The notes: generated by a model not told the origin, from the sequence alone. A stretch of 64,000 bases of DNA from Hygrophila difformis (GCA_030278955.1 JAOANR010000013.1:44738191-44802190); one strand, 5' to 3'. Positions 10,817-22,860 are shown, counted from the stretch's first letter. A program made the numbers and translations.

Positions 10817-11034
10817 GCATACAGGTGAAACTCGACGGTGGGAGTCCCCCGGTCCCAGCTGCAGCCTCGCCATATTTCTCCATCTTCTGACTGGGATCAA
10901 TTCCGACCACATTAAGCAATAGGATCATTTGCATAGTAGTATTTGAAATTAGGACAAGTTCCTGTCCCAACCTCGACAACCCTGTCAGCCTTTCCTCGCA
11001 ATTCATCAAAAATCCGTGTCTTGTAAACGCCAAG
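10817..11034 (-). pseudogene. Isolated exon 3 copy of the methyltransferase
   Basis: The minus strand reads an exon-3 homologue (LRGKADRVVEVGTGT, then NVVGIDPSQKMEKYGEAAA) with a frameshift near 10920 and altered motif residues. It abuts the stop codon of the complete gene, with the AG of its ancestral splice acceptor forming part of that stop codon. No neighbouring exons accompany it. Confidence 0.8.
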
Positions 11035-12356
11035 CTATCTGTTAGCCATTCCATAGATATGGGGATTTATGAATGAGGCAGTGGATAAAACAGTTTCCTT
11101 AACATCAAATTCCGCGAATCCAGCATTCTCAATGCTCCTGGCTGCGTCCCTCGTCAGATGGCAGCCGTCCGCGATAGCCTGCTGCAGCGGATCAAGAATC
11201 CCTTGTACAAATCTGCGCAGTGATCCATCTGCACTTGGCAACCAAATCACTCCCCTCTCAAAATTTTGATTGATAATGTGAATCGTTCATTCGTTTTACT
11301 ACCTTTTGCACCCACATGTTCTATGAATACGTAACGCCCGCCTGGCTTCAGTACCCTTTTGATCTCTGATTCACACGGTTTAAAAATCAAGAAATGGATT
11401 TAAATTTTAAAGCTTCTTCTAACAAGAACTTCCTTATAGTATATAGCAATATATATAACCTTGTAGTGTCCGATCAACGTCTTTAACAGAACACAGGACG
11501 AGTGTCCCAACGACAGCATCAACTGAAGAATCCTTCAATGGCAACGCTTCTCCAACCTGTGGAAACAAAACAAGCATTATATTAACATTGGAAAAATCGA
11601 AATGCGACACCAATTTGAGATTTACAGCTTGCATAAAGGTGAAATTCGATGGTAGGAGCCCTGCAGCTTCGGCTGCAGCCTTGGCATATTTCTCCATCTT
11701 CTGGTTCGGATCGATTCCAACAACACTGATGCTAGGATCATCTGCGTAGTATTTGAGATTAGGACCAGTTCCTATCCCAATCTCCACAATTCTGTCAGCC
11801 TTTCCTCTCAATTCACCAAGAAGATGCGACTTGTACCCTTCAATCTTACAAGACCAGAAAGCTCAGATCAGGTAAAATTAAAATGTTCCTACATTGATTG
11901 AAATTATGATGGCATCATTAGCAACCTCTGCTTCGTATGGTTTCATGAATTTGTCCATGGCTAATGCATAAAACTCCTCGTACCAATCTGGCCTCTTCGG
12001 ATGAAACCTCTTCATCAATTCCTACAACACAAAACCTATAAAGACTCGATTTTTTTCTTCTTCCCCAATTGGAATCGAAAAATTAGGGCACAATTTTTTT
12101 AACAGGAAATGAAGCCAGCACAGATAAAATTTGGGGAAAATAAATAAATTCAGACCATGGGGTCGTCTTGGGGAGTGTAATCTCCACCATCAGAGGCGAA
12201 ACAGGGGAAAACGGGCAATAAACGGGCAATAAATTTGCTCCGGGCCTTTTTCAAGGCCAACCGCACACATTTTGCCGCGGAAGTAGCAACCGGCGTTTGT
12301 CTGACGGCGGAGATGCCGGAAAACCGTGAGGACAGATTGGATGAAGTATTGATCAT
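11035..12356 (-). CDS. METTL7-like SAM-dependent methyltransferase, probably organelle-targeted
   Basis: Six exons give a 289-residue protein: 12156-12356, 11926-12021, 11626-11844, 11460-11556, 11303-11365 and 11035-11228, all with GT-AG borders and matching phases (870 bp). Residues 1-60 are Ser/Arg/Ala-rich with few acids, like a plastid transit peptide. The class I methyltransferase fold follows: motif I VEIGIGTGPN (about 119-128), acidic GIDPN after strand 2, TLVLCSVKD (about 190-198) and the post-core LKPGGRYVFIEHV. TLVLCSVK, DGCHLTR and PHIYG are shared with animal METTL7/TMT1 and with Arabidopsis At1g69523-type proteins, whose substrate I cannot infer. The start is the ATG at 12354-12356, because an upstream in-frame ATG (12441-12443) is not conserved in the paralogue at 1-84. 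Paralogue fragments lie on both sides. Confidence 0.88.
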
Positions 12357-12780
12357 TGTTGCTGAGGACTTAGGTTGTCTGTGTCCTAAAATTCCTGAGG
12401 AATGCAGCAATGTTGGAGTCGTCCAAATTCCAAAATATCTCATGTATGGGGACTGGGGAGTAGATTAATTTAACTCATTTCACACAACCTTACAATAGAA
12501 ACATATCTGTGCACGAATTTAGATCTGTTCAATTGTTGTCCTCTAATTTAGTGTTCTAAAATTGTCTACTAAATTCATGAATAAGTTTGTATTATTTCTT
12601 TAAAATTCATAGGATAGAATATAACCATATGTCCAAAGTATTCTACATTATTCAATATTCTTAATAGTCCTAGAATATTGTTACCCAAAAAAAAAAAAAA
12701 AATAATCCTAGAATATTGCACAGGATAGTATAAATAGGTGAATAGTGGTTACACAAACACAACTAAAATACTATCACGGG
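12273..12780. repeat. Segmental duplication of methyltransferase 5' region (copy 2)
   Basis: Same order of sequence as 1-308 plus 981-1170, without the inserted foldback element. It covers part of exon 1 and the upstream region of the complete methyltransferase gene, including a TATAAATA block at about 12730 that on the minus strand reads TATTTATA. Confidence 0.8.
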
Positions 12781-14590
12781 CGTAACCATAAAGGAATGGG
12801 GTGCTCAGCCCCACCATTATTTTTTTACTATGTATGCCTATATTTTTATTTTATACATATACATATTTTACTATTTTATATTTATTTTTTCTTTTCTAAT
12901 TTAAGTTAAAATTTATAAATTATTTTCAAAAATTTTCTTTAATCTCCTGTAAATTTAATTTGTAAAATTCTCTATGTCCAATTGTAAAAATTATCGACTG
13001 TTTAATTGTTTAATCATTTTCGATAACTATCTTCTATTATAAAATGAGATTATAAAAATATGGAAAATTTTAATTTCTCTGTAAAATATATTATAATAAA
13101 TAAAATATATAAAACACAAAAAGGAAAAAAAAACTAATTTATATTTATTTTTCATTAAGTCGTGCACCCAAAATATTGTATGTATGATTAAAAAAAAATA
13201 AAAATTAACACATATATGTAGTTCTTTACAAATTTGTATAAACTTTAAAATAAAAACTATAATTGAAACTCTTTGCAGAAAATAGCCGATTTACACTGCG
13301 ATACAGCAAATACAAAATATCAAAAGCAAAACTAAGAAATACTTCATGAAAAATGCTAAAAAAAAATATATAACAATTATTTGAAAAAGGGCCCTAAAAA
13401 TTGAAAATCTGTGCGGTATTTTCAATATTTTTCTCCGGCCCTAGCATTTAAACCTCTGCGATCACTATGTTGCTGGAATATCATTTGGTGTTTTACTAAT
13501 GTGGTTTACTTAATTATTTCTCCTGTATAAAGATAAAACTAGAATCATTGTCTATCTATAAAGAAGTACCAGTGATGGTGTCAAGGCTGTCAGCTTGGCG
13601 CCGATGGATGACAAAAATAAAGAATTTTTGAGTCCCCAGAGAAAAGTCTTTTCACCTATTAACTCCCACATCGGAGAGCACACATATCATTACTTCTGAT
13701 CCAAAGACACCAACTTTATTGCACAATCTATTAACCTATCATGAGAATAGGACCCCATGAGAAATTTTTTGGGTTCGCCTCTGAATACTCATATCAATAT
13801 TTCAATATTTCATAATAAAAGTATATGAACTCCCATATCAATATTCCATATTAGATATAATGTATTATGGACATGAGACAAGTCTAGGTCCATAACATGT
13901 AATCATAGACAGATGATTGGATCGTTTATTGGGAGACTCGTGATGCTTGATTTTTTCCCTTTTATAAATGGTGCAGATGTATGTTATGGTGTTGCAGCTG
14001 GAATAGTCAAAGGAAAGTTGTATGGGACGCAACTAAGGAAAAGAAACAGCAACGTGTTCTGAGCTTTTTTGAATTGAGGATTCTAATCCTGCTGTGATAT
14101 CATTTCCATCAAATGAGTTCGTTATTCTATTATGATCTTATGATTGTTGCAGTGACCTTCAAGCTTTTCAAAGAGAAAAACGTCCATGAGAACCAGCTAC
14201 TTCTTCATTCCATTCTTTATGGAAAAAATAAAAATAAAAACAAAGATATAATTTCATATATCTAAAAGTCTTATTCAAATAAGATATAAAAAGGAAAATT
14301 ACTGTAGTGAGAATTTTGGATGCTTGATAGGCATTGATGATCTAGGCTAAATTTCTTAATATGGACTTGGATTTCTCTACCTGCAAGAATAGTTACTATA
14401 CAGAGAATTTAAGTCGTGGTTTTTTCATGCGCAAGAAAATATTATTTTAAACTGTTTTGAAATATTAAAGAAAATCTTAATTTTTTAACATCATAGTGTG
14501 ATTTATTTATTAAAGTATTTTAAGTAATTTATAGTATTAAGTACTATGTGTATTTTTTATGGAATATATTCAATCAAGAATCTATAAGGG
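12781..14590. other. AT-rich intergenic DNA with an unidentified exon-like scrap
   Basis: Most of the stretch is AT-rich. At 13640-13670 AACTCCCACATCGGAGAG is a word common in plant LTRs. At about 13975-14080 an exon-like piece reads VAAGIVKGKLYGTQLRKRN and then stops; I do not recognise the protein. Nothing else is supported. Confidence 0.45.
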
Positions 14591-14591
14591 A

Positions 14592-14665
14592 ATAAGGACT
14601 TATCCAAGCGGCAAAGTCTATGTCTTCCAACCTTAAGGTCGAGGGTTCGAATCCCCCACCCGGTC
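14592..14665 (+). mobile_element. tRNA-derived SINE, 5' part, split by an LTR element
   Basis: GGACTTATCCAAGCGGCAAAGTC and GGTTCGAATCCCCCACCCGG form tRNA-like A and B boxes as in the other SINEs here. The SINE body appears to resume at 17960 (GGTCCTCTATCTATCCCC..TTAGTAATTTAG), which matches the same body position in the SINE at 52378-52553. The LTR element thus inserted just after the B box. Confidence 0.65.
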
Positions 14666-15199
14666 TGTTATGTTTTTACAGAAACCAAACAAAGAACAAA
14701 ACACAAAGGAAGTGTAGAAATTGGAACAATAAATTGAAATAACACCCAATAAAAGTAACCAATACAAAATCAAGAGATGTAGATGAATTTCCTCCGGGCT
14801 CAGGCAACCTATCCCCAATGTTTGATCACATAGATTCAAGAACCAAGCAGGAAAGAACTCCACGGCTACCAAACACCATTGAACCGATTTGGGCTACACT
14901 CAGTACACTCACAAAGAAGAGAATCGGATCCCTCACCCACTCACAAAAGAGAGATATATATAGCTCAAGAATTCACACTGGAAAGGAAACTCTCACAAAG
15001 GAAATAAACTTACCGGGGAAAGGAAATCACACTGACAAAGAAAGAAAATCAGACAATATAAGATGAAGATTTGGAGGGAACCCTAAGAATCTCTTGGGCT
15101 AGGGCTAGAAAGGTAGGCTGACAAATCCAATGGAGCAAGGTAGCAAAAAGTTCATCCAACTTGGACTCGGGCTTCATGAATGGGCCATATTTTCCAACA
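14666..15199 (-). repeat. 3' LTR of the gag-only element
   Basis: 534 bp, TG..CA ends, same length as its partner at 17426-17959. Differences are all substitutions, for example CTCCGG/CTTCGG and GGATC/GGATA. Confidence 0.9.
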
Positions 15200-15766
15200 A
15201 TCTCCACCTTGGCCCATTCTTTCACACAGGTTGCGGGGAATCATCGGTCTCATCATTGCCCTATGCTTCCTTCCTGCACAAAGCAAGAAAACACAAAGTC
15301 AGTCACATAGAAAGAAAAAATTTGCACCTAGCACAAGTGCATTTAGCTAATAAATGCATTAACATAAAGTTTAAAAATAAAAATAGAAGTGACCTCACCA
15401 CGTAGTCCTTAGCATACTACCCACTGCACAAAAAGTGAGTAAACAAGATCCACAAAGTAAAATAGCACCAAGCAATGCACATAGCATAAAACACATAACA
15501 CACAGTATGCAACATAAATCCATATCGCAAATAGCACAAAGAAAGTATAATAGGTACCTAGCACAAAGCTCAAAAATAATCTAGCACATAGCAAATCACA
15601 GAGTTCCTAGCACAAAGCTAAACACAAAGATAAACTAGCACAAAGTAAAACACAAAGTCACATATAGCACATAGCTCCACCTAGAAAAATATTATCCCAA
15701 TTATCAAATTTTCATAATCACAAAGATTGTCATAAGAATCAGTTAACCAATCAAACTCACATAGAA

Positions 15767-16590
15767 TCAATAAACCTCACCATATTCGACTTTTTCAGTC
15801 ACATTATTAGCATGCTCATCATCACTACTATCACTGGAATCATGTTTTTTCTTAGGCAACCTACATTCATTTGCATAATGACCTTTTTTACCACAATTGT
15901 AACACTTTCTGTTATGCTTCCCATTAGACTTAGATTTTCCATGCCCATTTTCAGAATTCTTGCCATTATCCCTATGAGACTGTCTGCCTCTCGTGTGGAA
16001 CACCTTCTCAGACGAGTTATTAGACTCCTTATACCGTTTTAGTTCAATCTCCTTACTCTTAAGGCAACTTATAACAGTATCTATGGTGATATTGTCTCTA
16101 GCATACTTAATGGCAGATTTCACTTCAGCATATGAATCAGGAATAGCATTCAGTAACACAATAGGCACATATTCATCAATATGTTCATCACCAGTATTTT
16201 TAATATCTTGAACAAGTTTTTGAAATGCATATTATCATCAATATCTAGATTCATATCAAGTTGGTACCTAAAGAACTTCTCAAGCAAAAACATTTTTGAA
16301 GACAATGAAGACTCAGTAAACAGATTATCAAGCATATCCCATAATTCTTTAGTACTAGTACATGTACCTACTTTTCTCAACACAGAATCAGATAGATGTA
16401 AACTAATTTGCGACACAGCCATTTCATTCATTTCAATTTGTTCAGGAGATTTAGCAGTGAATGAGTTATCAATAGCCTTGGCTAATTTAAGAGTAACAAG
16501 AACACATCTCATTTTAATTTTCCAAATTGCAAAATCATTCTTACCATTGAAGATTGCAACACCCATTGAGGATCGACTAGTTTCTGCCAT
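15767..16590 (-). pseudogene. Copia gag (UBN2 domain and CCHC zinc knuckle), one frameshift
   Basis: The minus-strand frame from 16590 starts MAETSRSSMGVAIFNGKNDF and shows the gag UBN2 features FAIWKIKMRCVL and STKELWDMLDNL. A single-base loss near 16225 shifts the frame, and the second half continues in another frame to 15767. That half contains PIVLLNAIPDSYAEV and the zinc knuckle CYNCGKKGHYANEC, and ends with an acidic tail. Gag packages element RNA into virus-like particles. No pol follows. The single lesion and the young LTRs suggest recent inactivation. Confidence 0.85.
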
Positions 16591-17019
16591 GTCTCAGTCA
16601 ATCCCCAACACCAAATAGCACTTAAGCAAATCACAGAGAATAAATCACACAAATATTCAAATATCACAAAGACCACAAAGATAATTGATCACAAAGTTAC
16701 ACACAGAAAATTCACAGACTAAAAGATTAATATTCCAAAAATTCCACAAAGAATGGAATAAGCTATAATATCTGAGCGGGAATGCCTCGTATCTATTCCC
16801 AACTTACCAATACCGAGAGGAGCACACAACTCAGTGATTTCCACTTTCTCACTTTTAAAAAAAATTCCACTAATCTTGTCTCTTTCCGTGTCCAGTGCTC
16901 AATTAATTTGTGAAAAAGCAGTGATCACTCTACTACCAGTTGCTTCTTTTCCTTTCTGCTTTCTGTTCCACTTTCCTTCACTCTTCAATTTAATTACCCA
17001 TTCTTCAACCTTCAAGCAC

Positions 17020-17340
17020 ACAGCTTCAGAGTACGACAGTAGCAGCGGACAGTGGCGGAGCGTAGGCGCTGGAGGCAGCGGGTGGTCCCTTGCCGGCGTT
17101 CAGAGGCGCGGCACAGAGCAGTGCACTCGCTGGAGCAGAGGCGGCAGGGGCCGGCGGCGCTCGGTGGTTCGCGCAGGCTGGGGAGGTCGCGGCGGGACAG
17201 CGGCTGTCTGGGCGACGGCGGTGCGAGGCTGGCAGCGGTGCACGGATGAGGGCGGCGGCTGGGCAGAGATCGGCGCACACAGCAGTGACGAGTCGGGCAC
17301 TTGCAGCGGAAGAATTGGTTTGGGGAAGAAACGAATTTTC
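17020..17340. other. GC-rich leader between gag and the primer binding site
   Basis: A strongly GC-rich island in an AT-rich element, downstream of the primer site and upstream of gag. Its open frames on both strands are low-complexity and lack domains. It probably is the structured 5' leader of the element RNA. Confidence 0.6.
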
Positions 17341-17412
17341 CCCCTTTGTGCCCTAATTTTGGTTCTCCAATTTCTGATTGATTTCTGTTTGGATCGACGT
17401 TTTTCACCACTT

Positions 17413-17424
17413 GCTCTGATACCA
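17413..17424 (-). other. Primer binding site (initiator tRNA-Met type)
   Basis: Minus strand TGGTATCAGAGC, one base from the LTR edge at 17426, matches the usual Copia primer site complementary to initiator tRNA-Met. Confidence 0.92.
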
Positions 17425-17425
17425 C

Positions 17426-17959
17426 TGTTATGTTTTTACAGAAACCAAACAAAGAACAAAACACAAAGGAAGTGTAGAAATTGGAACAATAAATTGAAAT
17501 AACACCCAATAAAAGTAACCAATACAAAATCAAGAGATGTAGATGAATTTCCTTCGGGCTCAGGCAACCTATCCCCAATGTTTGATCACATAGATTCAAG
17601 AACCAAGCAGGAAAGAACTCCACAGCTACCAAACACCATTGAATCAATTTGGGCTACACTCAGTACACTCACAAAGAAGAGAATCGGATACCTCACCCAC
17701 TCACAAAAGAGAGATATATATAGCTCAAGAATTCACACTGGAAAGGAAACTCTCACAAAGGAAATAAACTTACCAGGGAAAGGAAATCACACTGACAAAG
17801 AAAGAAAATCAGACAATATAAGATGAAGATTTGGAGGGAACCCTAAGAATCTCTTGGGCTAGGGCTAGAAAGGTGGGCTGAACAATCCAATGGAGCAAGG
17901 TAGCAAAAAGTTCATCCAACTTGGATTCGGACTTCATGAATGGGCCATATTTTCCAACA
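17426..17959 (-). repeat. 5' LTR of the gag-only element
   Basis: 534 bp. On the minus strand it begins TGTTGGAAAATATGG and ends CATAACA. The primer binding site adjoins it at 17413-17424. Confidence 0.9.
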
Positions 17960-17963
17960 GGTC

Positions 17964-18505
17964 CTCTATCTATCCCCTATATTCCTTAGTAATTTAGATT
18001 TTAAAAAGTTTTTTTTTTAAAAATAGAGGTATTCAATAATAACTACAGATTTTAAAAAGTTTTTGAAAAATTTAGAGATATTCAATACATATTTAAAAAG
18101 TCTTTAAAACTTTTGAGATATTCAACAGTGTATAAATTATAATTTTTTTTTAATATAGATTTTAATGGATTTTCTAAAAACTTATGACTACACAAAAAAT
18201 CTCCAATCAATCAACGATTTCTAGGGATTTTATATAAATCATTCAACTCTACATATGGGATGTTTGGGAGTCAGCGGATCCGTTAGCAGATAACAGATTC
18301 GGAGAGAGAATTGTGAGAGAATATACTCTTCTAATCCGCTATATGCTACCCAATATGCTAACATCCAAACATACTCATAGTCTATACAAAATTAATTAAC
18401 TCTAAGTAGAGTCCATATACTTTCTAAATCCATCCTAATGACTTTATAAAAACGGCATCGAAAACACCCCTTAAATCACTTTAGAAAGTTTATTACTAGT
18501 ACTTA
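17964..18505. other. AT-rich intergenic DNA with possible small MITE
   Basis: The first bases continue the split SINE. GGGATGTTTGGGAG at about 18258 and CATCCAAACATACTC at about 18365 could be the ends of a small inverted-repeat element. No gene is seen. Confidence 0.4.
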
Positions 18506-18760
18506 CTCCACCCGTTTCTAAATAGTTGTCTCTTTCAACTCAATTTCAATAACCAAAGTTTGCATTAATTAACTTATAAATTTACATTTTTATCCTTCAA
18601 CTAAACTCATTCTTAATAATTGTCAACAAACAGCATTTATGTAAAGTGAATGGCAATATAGTAAAAACATAGGATAACTACTTATAACTATCTAAAAATG
18701 ATAACTATTTTAGAACACTTTTTACTCTATAAAAAGACAACTAAAAAGGAACGGAGGGAG
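18506..18760. mobile_element. Stowaway-like MITE
   Basis: Ends CTCCACCCGTTTCTAAATAG and CTAAAAAGGAACGGAGGGAG are inverted repeats, and TA lies on each side (18504-18505, 18761-18762). The interior is AT-rich and non-coding. Confidence 0.8.
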
Positions 18761-18795
18761 TACCAAATAGGGTAAAAGAAAACGATTTTTCCAGT

Positions 18796-19550
18796 GCGTT
18801 TGGTTGGAGGGATCTTAGATTACCAGTGGGAATGTGATTGCTGGGAATGTAAGATTACTGGGAATATGATATTACTGAGAATCTTATTTTTTGATGTTTT
18901 AAGATTATTGCGTTTGATTAGATTGTGAATCTCAGATTTCCAGTTCTAATTAATTTACCATAATGTCCCTGATTTTCAATTGAACGAATGTTATAAATAT
19001 ATTATTTTGCTACACAATAAAAATATTTAAGCCGATTTGTTTTTTAAAATATTGAATATTCTTTATACGTAATTTATTGTATGATAATTATTTATTTAAT
19101 GTCTCTAAATCTTTATTATTTTGATTTTATATTTTATATATAGAAGAAAAGTAAATTTTAAGAAAATATGAAAATATATTAAAACATGAGAATATATATA
19201 TTAAAAAATATGGTTAAATAATTTAAAAATTTTCAATTGATTTTTTAAAATTAAATTTTATATACTTATCATTTTTTTAGAATACAAATATATAAATTTA
19301 TAAAATAAAATAAGTATAAACAGTGAGGGTATAAAAGCCAAATTAGTATAAAAGTAGGTAAAGTGAAGGTGGTAATCTAAGATTACCTGTCCTCCAGGTG
19401 GGAATGTGACCCACCTAAAACACCATCATTCCCACCTCGGTGGAAATGTAACATTCCCACATGAAACATGCCCCGAACCAAGCATGGGCATGTTTCATTC
19501 CCTATCCAAGATTCCCAGTGGGAATCTCAGATCCCGAACCAAACGGGCCC
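18796..19550. mobile_element. Non-autonomous DNA element with imperfect TIRs
   Basis: The left end (GCGTTTGGTTGGAGGGATCTTAG..CCAGTGGGAATG) and right end, read inverted (CCCGTTTGGTTCGGGATCTGAG..CCCACTGGGAATC), are about 45-bp inverted repeats. The interior is very AT-rich. Superfamily is unclear. Confidence 0.65.
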
Positions 19551-19599
19551 GTTAGTTTTATACTTTTATTTTATTAAGTAAACTAGAGTAAACCCATTT

Positions 19600-20193
19600 C
19601 CCCAATCCCATTCCCACCTCCTGTTTTATGCTGTATTTGTTTTTATTTTCAAAATACCTAAAATTCCATTAACCAATTGTTCCCAGACTCTTTTTCTCCT
19701 ATATGCCCCTTCTACATTTTCATCGGAAGCGGTTACGCCCTTCACTTCAACATTTGCGGAAACCCAAATTCATTTCCTCTCTAAGCCGCCGTCACTTTTC
19801 TGCTGTAAATTCCTGACCCCTTTTCACTGTTTGTCAATAGTATTTACTCTTGTTTGCATTTAATGGTTTGAATTTCCAATGTTTGCTGTGATTGTTCGTT
19901 ATGTCTTTGTTCAAAATTACGAGCATCGTTTTCCAGTTCATCTTTTTGAGGAACGCAGCCAATATCGGTGGTGGAAGATGATGAGAAATCGTTTATTGTT
20001 TCTCCTCGTGTGTGTTTGTGGGTTTAGTTTAGTGGGACTCGTGTTTAACGTGGGTTAATTTCTACTATATTGTACCGCTCATTTCCGTTTTTAATTTGAT
20101 TGTTAATTTGTTTGTGGTTGTTATGTTTCCATGTGTGGATAATGGATTGTGTTTGTTGTAATTATGTGAGCAGAACGGAAGTCCGTTTGAAAA
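19600..20193 (+). promoter_or_regulatory. Promoter and 5' UTR of the KH gene, probable leader intron
   Basis: Sequence upstream of the KH gene start is pyrimidine-rich near 19680-19810, as in plant 5' UTRs. A splice-acceptor-like ATTATGTGAGCAG at about 20161-20173 lies only 20 bases before the ATG, so a leader intron is likely. The donor could not be fixed. Confidence 0.45.
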
Positions 20194-22860
20194 ATGGGTC
20201 AGCGTGGGGAACACGGAAAGGGGTCACCTTTGATATCTGACATATCGGGAAATGATGGAGGGAAAAGGAGGAATGCGAGTGAGGAAAATTTCATTGGACC
20301 TGATTATACGGTGTACCGGTATCTGTGCCCTTTGAGGAAAATCGGTAGCATAATTGGTATTGGTGGGGATATTGCCAAGCAATTGAGGGCTCAAACTCAG
20401 GCAAAAATCAGGATTAGTGAGACAATTCCGGGGTGTGAGGAGCGTGTTATTACCATTTACAGTGCGAGTGCTGAAACAAATGAGTATGGTGAGGAACTTA
20501 TTTCAGCCGCGCAGGATGCGCTGTTTAGAGTGCATGATAGGGTGGTGGCCGAGGAATCACATGTGAATGGCAATGTTGAGGAACCTGTGCAAGTCACTGT
20601 GCGGTTGCTTGTGCCATCGGATCAAATTGGTTGTGTCATTGGTAAAGGTGGCCAAATAATTCAGAACATCCGGAATGAGACGCTTGCCCAGATAAAAATT
20701 TTAGGGAGTGAGCATCTGCCACCGTGTGCTCTGAGTTCTGATGAACTCATCCAGGTAGTTACATGAATTAGTTTAATTTCGTTACTATGTTTCCTGAAGT
20801 TTTGTATACCTGAGGTTTTATATTTGTCTGTCCTTCTGAGTTGCATTAAGTATGCACCGCATTGTCCATGTTTTTCATGAAGCTTCCTGAAGTATGAAAT
20901 CTGTTATGTATTTGGGACTCATTTTTTGATGCTCTATATCCCCAATCATATCCCTCTGCACACTTCATAGCATAATTTCAGTGTTGAATATTAGCTTCTG
21001 ATTTTGGGTTGAACCGGTGGAAGAATTTGATCGGTGATTTGTTTTACATGCGTGAATGTTTTAGGTAAATGGGGAAGCCGATCTTGTTAAAAAAGCTCTT
21101 TACCAAGTGGCACTTCGTCTTCATGAAAATCCCTCACGGTCCCAGCAGTCACTATTAAGTTCTCCAAGCATATATAGATCTGGAATTTCATATAACAATC
21201 CACATACAGGTGGCGCACCAATGGGCGTGGTCTCTGTGATGGGTCTCTATGGGAATTACAGAAATAATAGCAGGGAATTTTCTTCTGTTGTAAAGGAATT
21301 TACAGTTCGTATAGTTTGTCCAACGGAGAATCTGGGTGCTGTGATTGGCAAAGGGGGTGCTATTATCAGACAAATAAGACAGGAGTCAGGTGCATTTATC
21401 GTAGTTGATAGTTCTGGAGCAGACGAAGAAGACTGTATTATATCTGTATCAGCTAAGGAGGTGAGCAGAAATGCAAGTAGTCATTCGTAAATAGCAACTA
21501 TGACCAAGGTGTTATCAGTTTGCTAATTTGATATTTGTGTTTTAGATGTTTGAAGCTCCTTCAAGGATTATTGATGCACTTATGCGGTTACAACCACGAT
21601 GCAGCGAGAAAATGTTGAAAGATACAGGTGATCCCATCATCACTACACGTTTACTAGTCCCGAGCTCAAGAATTGGGTGCATCATCGGTAAGGGTGGTTC
21701 TATAATTAAAGAGATGAGAAGCACTTCTAGAGCAAATATTCGTGTTTTTACAGATGAAAATGTTCCAAAAGTTGCATTGGAAGATGACGGGATGGTCCAG
21801 GTGAATAATTTATTTCCAATAGGTTTTGAAACCAGACCTACCTGGTTGGGTCACTTTTACCTTTCCTGTACTTGCATCATTTCATTTGCATTCATTTTAT
21901 GCAATATCCATTAAAACTTTGAGTATTCGATGATTACACTCGAGAGTAAATTTTATGATCCTGACCAGATTATTGGAGACCAAAATGCGGCTAAGAATGC
22001 ATTAGTACAAGTACTGCACCGCTTGCGAACCAATGTTTTTGAAACTGATGGAAATTCATCAGCATTTCCTTCATCCATCCCAACCCTATCAACATCAGCA
22101 GAGGGATTTGAAGGTCAAAATTATGCGAATCATGATATCAGAACCCTTAATCAAGGGTACTCAAATTATTCTGGGGGCTATGGTGCTAAAACCTTACCTC
22201 AAACTATCAGCTATGGTGGTTACGATAATCCACAGGTATTGCTGGTTTTAAGTTTATCACAATAAAATTGTAGTTGCCTAATGAGTAAGTCATCTTCGAG
22301 CACTCTCAAATCTGCCTACATACTCCTTCAATAGAGTGCTATTATTGTGTAGATTGTAATCCCTTTCAAATTTGATCTATTTACTGCATGCGCTATTCAT
22401 CGTCATTCCAGTGACGAATTCAAATTCTATCATTCAGATTGTCAGTGGCGGTGGTTATGGAGAATATGGAGTTGTTTATTCATCTGGTCACTCTCCTGGT
22501 GCGAGGTATGCAATTTTTCATTTTTTAATTTTTGGCTCACGAAAATAGGATGATTCCCCTCACTGATCTTAGTACTTACAACCACTTCACCGCTTATAAC
22601 TCACTTGGTACAGATTGCTCATAATTCTTTTACGAGATTTTTATGGTTATTTTTTATTTTATCCAAACTTATCATTCATTTGTGCTTCTTAAAGCTTGTT
22701 CCCGCTTGAAATCCTTTATTATGCACTATCAACAGAGCATAAAGTTTCCTTTATGTGACTAAAGAGTTTGTTATTTCCATATTCCCCCTAGCTTGAATTC
22801 TTCTAACGACAGTATTTTCTTGTTTTCTCTCTTTCTCACTGAAGCAGCTATGGCGCATGA
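20194..22860 (+). CDS. KH-domain RNA-binding protein (four KH domains)
   Basis: Six exons, 20194-20754, 21065-21460, 21546-21800, 21969-22235, 22438-22505 and 22848-22860, have GT-AG borders and give 519 residues (1560 bp). KH domains lie at about 40-118, 135-208, 265-335 and 350-425. Their GxxG loops are GIGG (55-58), GKGG (150-153), GKGG (282-285) and GKGG (367-370); the first lacks the usual basic residue. The tail (about 430-519) is rich in Gly, Tyr, Ser and Asn, a composition typical of low-complexity RNA-binding tails. The domain layout is that of the plant HEN4/PEPPER/RCF3-type KH family, with At5g15270 and At4g18375 as likely relatives. Such proteins bind mRNA and affect processing, but the target here is unknown. 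The last exon adds only four residues after an AG/GT-phased junction. Confidence 0.92.

Larger units (their letters stand above)
14666..17959 (-). mobile_element. Gag-only Copia-type LTR element (TR-GAG-like)
   Basis: Two 534-bp LTRs (14666-15199 and 17426-17959), each TGTTATG...CCAACA in plus orientation, flank a 2.2-kb interior. They differ at 11 positions (about 2%). The tRNA-Met primer site (17413-17424) and purine tract (about 15200-15214) place transcription on the minus strand. The interior has a gag region with a zinc knuckle but no protease, integrase, reverse transcriptase or RNase H, matching the TR-GAG type of non-autonomous element. GGTC precedes and follows the element; a 5-bp duplication would need one mismatch. 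Confidence 0.85.

Noticed and set aside
13975..14080. Functional exon (VAAGIVKGKLYG...)
   Set aside because: Only about 30 residues, a stop follows, and no partner exon could be found.
16834..17647. Open frames of 211 and 222 residues across the LTR and leader
   Set aside because: They run through the LTR and the GC-rich leader of the gag-only element and show no domain.
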